Source: an uncultured Clostridia bacterium
Lineage (GTDB): Bacteria > Bacillota > Clostridia > Oscillospirales > Ruminococcaceae
Assembly: GCA_947177545.1 (NCBI GenBank)
Contig: CAMWVF010000103.1
Span: 1 to 5,370, forward strand
Length of the DNA stretch: 5,370 bases
Reading direction: 5' to 3'
How positions within the stretch are numbered: position 1 is the stretch's first letter; each line of letters begins with the position of its first letter. Of the stretch, positions 5,223 through 5,370 are shown piece by piece. The notes under the pieces were generated by a model that did no database searches, had not been told where the DNA came from, and saw nothing but the letters and a program-made list of their open reading frames with translations. A program made the translations under genes and the position numbers.

Positions 5223-5370
5223 AAATATACCTACAAATTTAGTATGCATTGGGGTATGTAGCAGTATTTTACAAATATGCAATATGCTTTATTAACAAAA
5301 AATTAACTTGTTATTTAGCTAAACATACGAATTACGCCCAAAACCCTTTATCTTTTAAACAATATGTGAT

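Larger units (their letters stand above)
5063..5370. other. gene-free AT-rich region upstream of the ATPase operon
   Basis: No convincing coding sequence is present on either strand; open frames here lack ribosome binding sites. The region must hold the promoter of the - strand operon. The best candidates are weak: TTGCAT (5277-5282) with TACATA (5255-5260) at a 16-nt spacing, or TTCACA near 5167-5172 with a TAATAT/CATAAT -10 near 5146-5153. I cannot choose between them. Around 5301-5323 there are TTAAC repeats and the palindrome TTTAGCTAAA (5314-5323), possibly a regulator site, though such AT-rich palindromes can occur by chance. Confidence 0.5.

Noticed and set aside
5023..5295. A 90-aa + strand open frame at the right end
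   Set aside because: It starts inside the ATPase gene on the opposite strand, lacks a ribosome binding site and has a cysteine-rich composition typical of non-coding AT-rich DNA.

Overview
The window looks like a low-to-mid GC Gram-positive chromosome, most probably a gut or rumen Clostridia lineage related to Ruminococcus/Oscillospiraceae. This rests on the strong AGGAGG-type ribosome binding sites, the sigma-A promoter style, a YetF-type (DUF421) membrane protein, and a two-module P-loop protein of the kind found in Bacillus and Clostridia. The genus is an inference. The window is chromosomal in character; I see no transposase, phage gene, CRISPR array, tRNA or rRNA.

Left part, + strand (2-2803): two tandem genes for cyclic-di-GMP phosphodiesterase-type proteins. 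The first is cut by the window edge, so only its EAL domain is visible. The second is complete (645 aa): about seven membrane segments, a GGDEF domain that has lost its catalytic signature, and an EAL domain that keeps all expected catalytic residues. The two EAL domains are about 80% identical by hand count and align without a gap over about 270 codons, so this is a tandem gene duplication. The 33-bp spacing suggests one operon.

Middle (2804-3233): no protein gene that I believe. A perfect consensus promoter (TTGACA, 17 nt, TATAAT, with a TG extended -10) starts 35 bp after the second EAL gene and points into about 230 bases rich in mutually compatible pairings. These include an H-type pseudoknot and a second long-range loop pairing. 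I read it as a stand-alone structured non-coding RNA of unassigned family, and it is the most interesting element here. It is followed by an AT-rich stretch and a long imperfect palindrome built from GGCAAGA-type heptads, which also sits directly after the stop codon of the convergent gene.

Right part, - strand (5062 down to 3234): a two-gene operon running towards the RNA. The first gene encodes a 355-aa P-loop ATPase-like protein made of two homologous halves, of which only the first keeps its nucleotide-binding motifs. The second encodes a 235-aa DUF421/YetF membrane protein. A GC-rich hairpin lies over the stop codon of the first gene. The last 308 bases (5063-5370) are AT-rich with no recognisable gene; they hold the presumed leader and promoter region of this operon and one notable hairpin.

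Functionally, the EAL pair should degrade c-di-GMP in response to a membrane-sensed signal. The ATPase/YetF pair is of unknown function, with family links to membrane or spore biology. Nothing in the sequence directly links the two operons; the RNA gene lies between their 3' ends.
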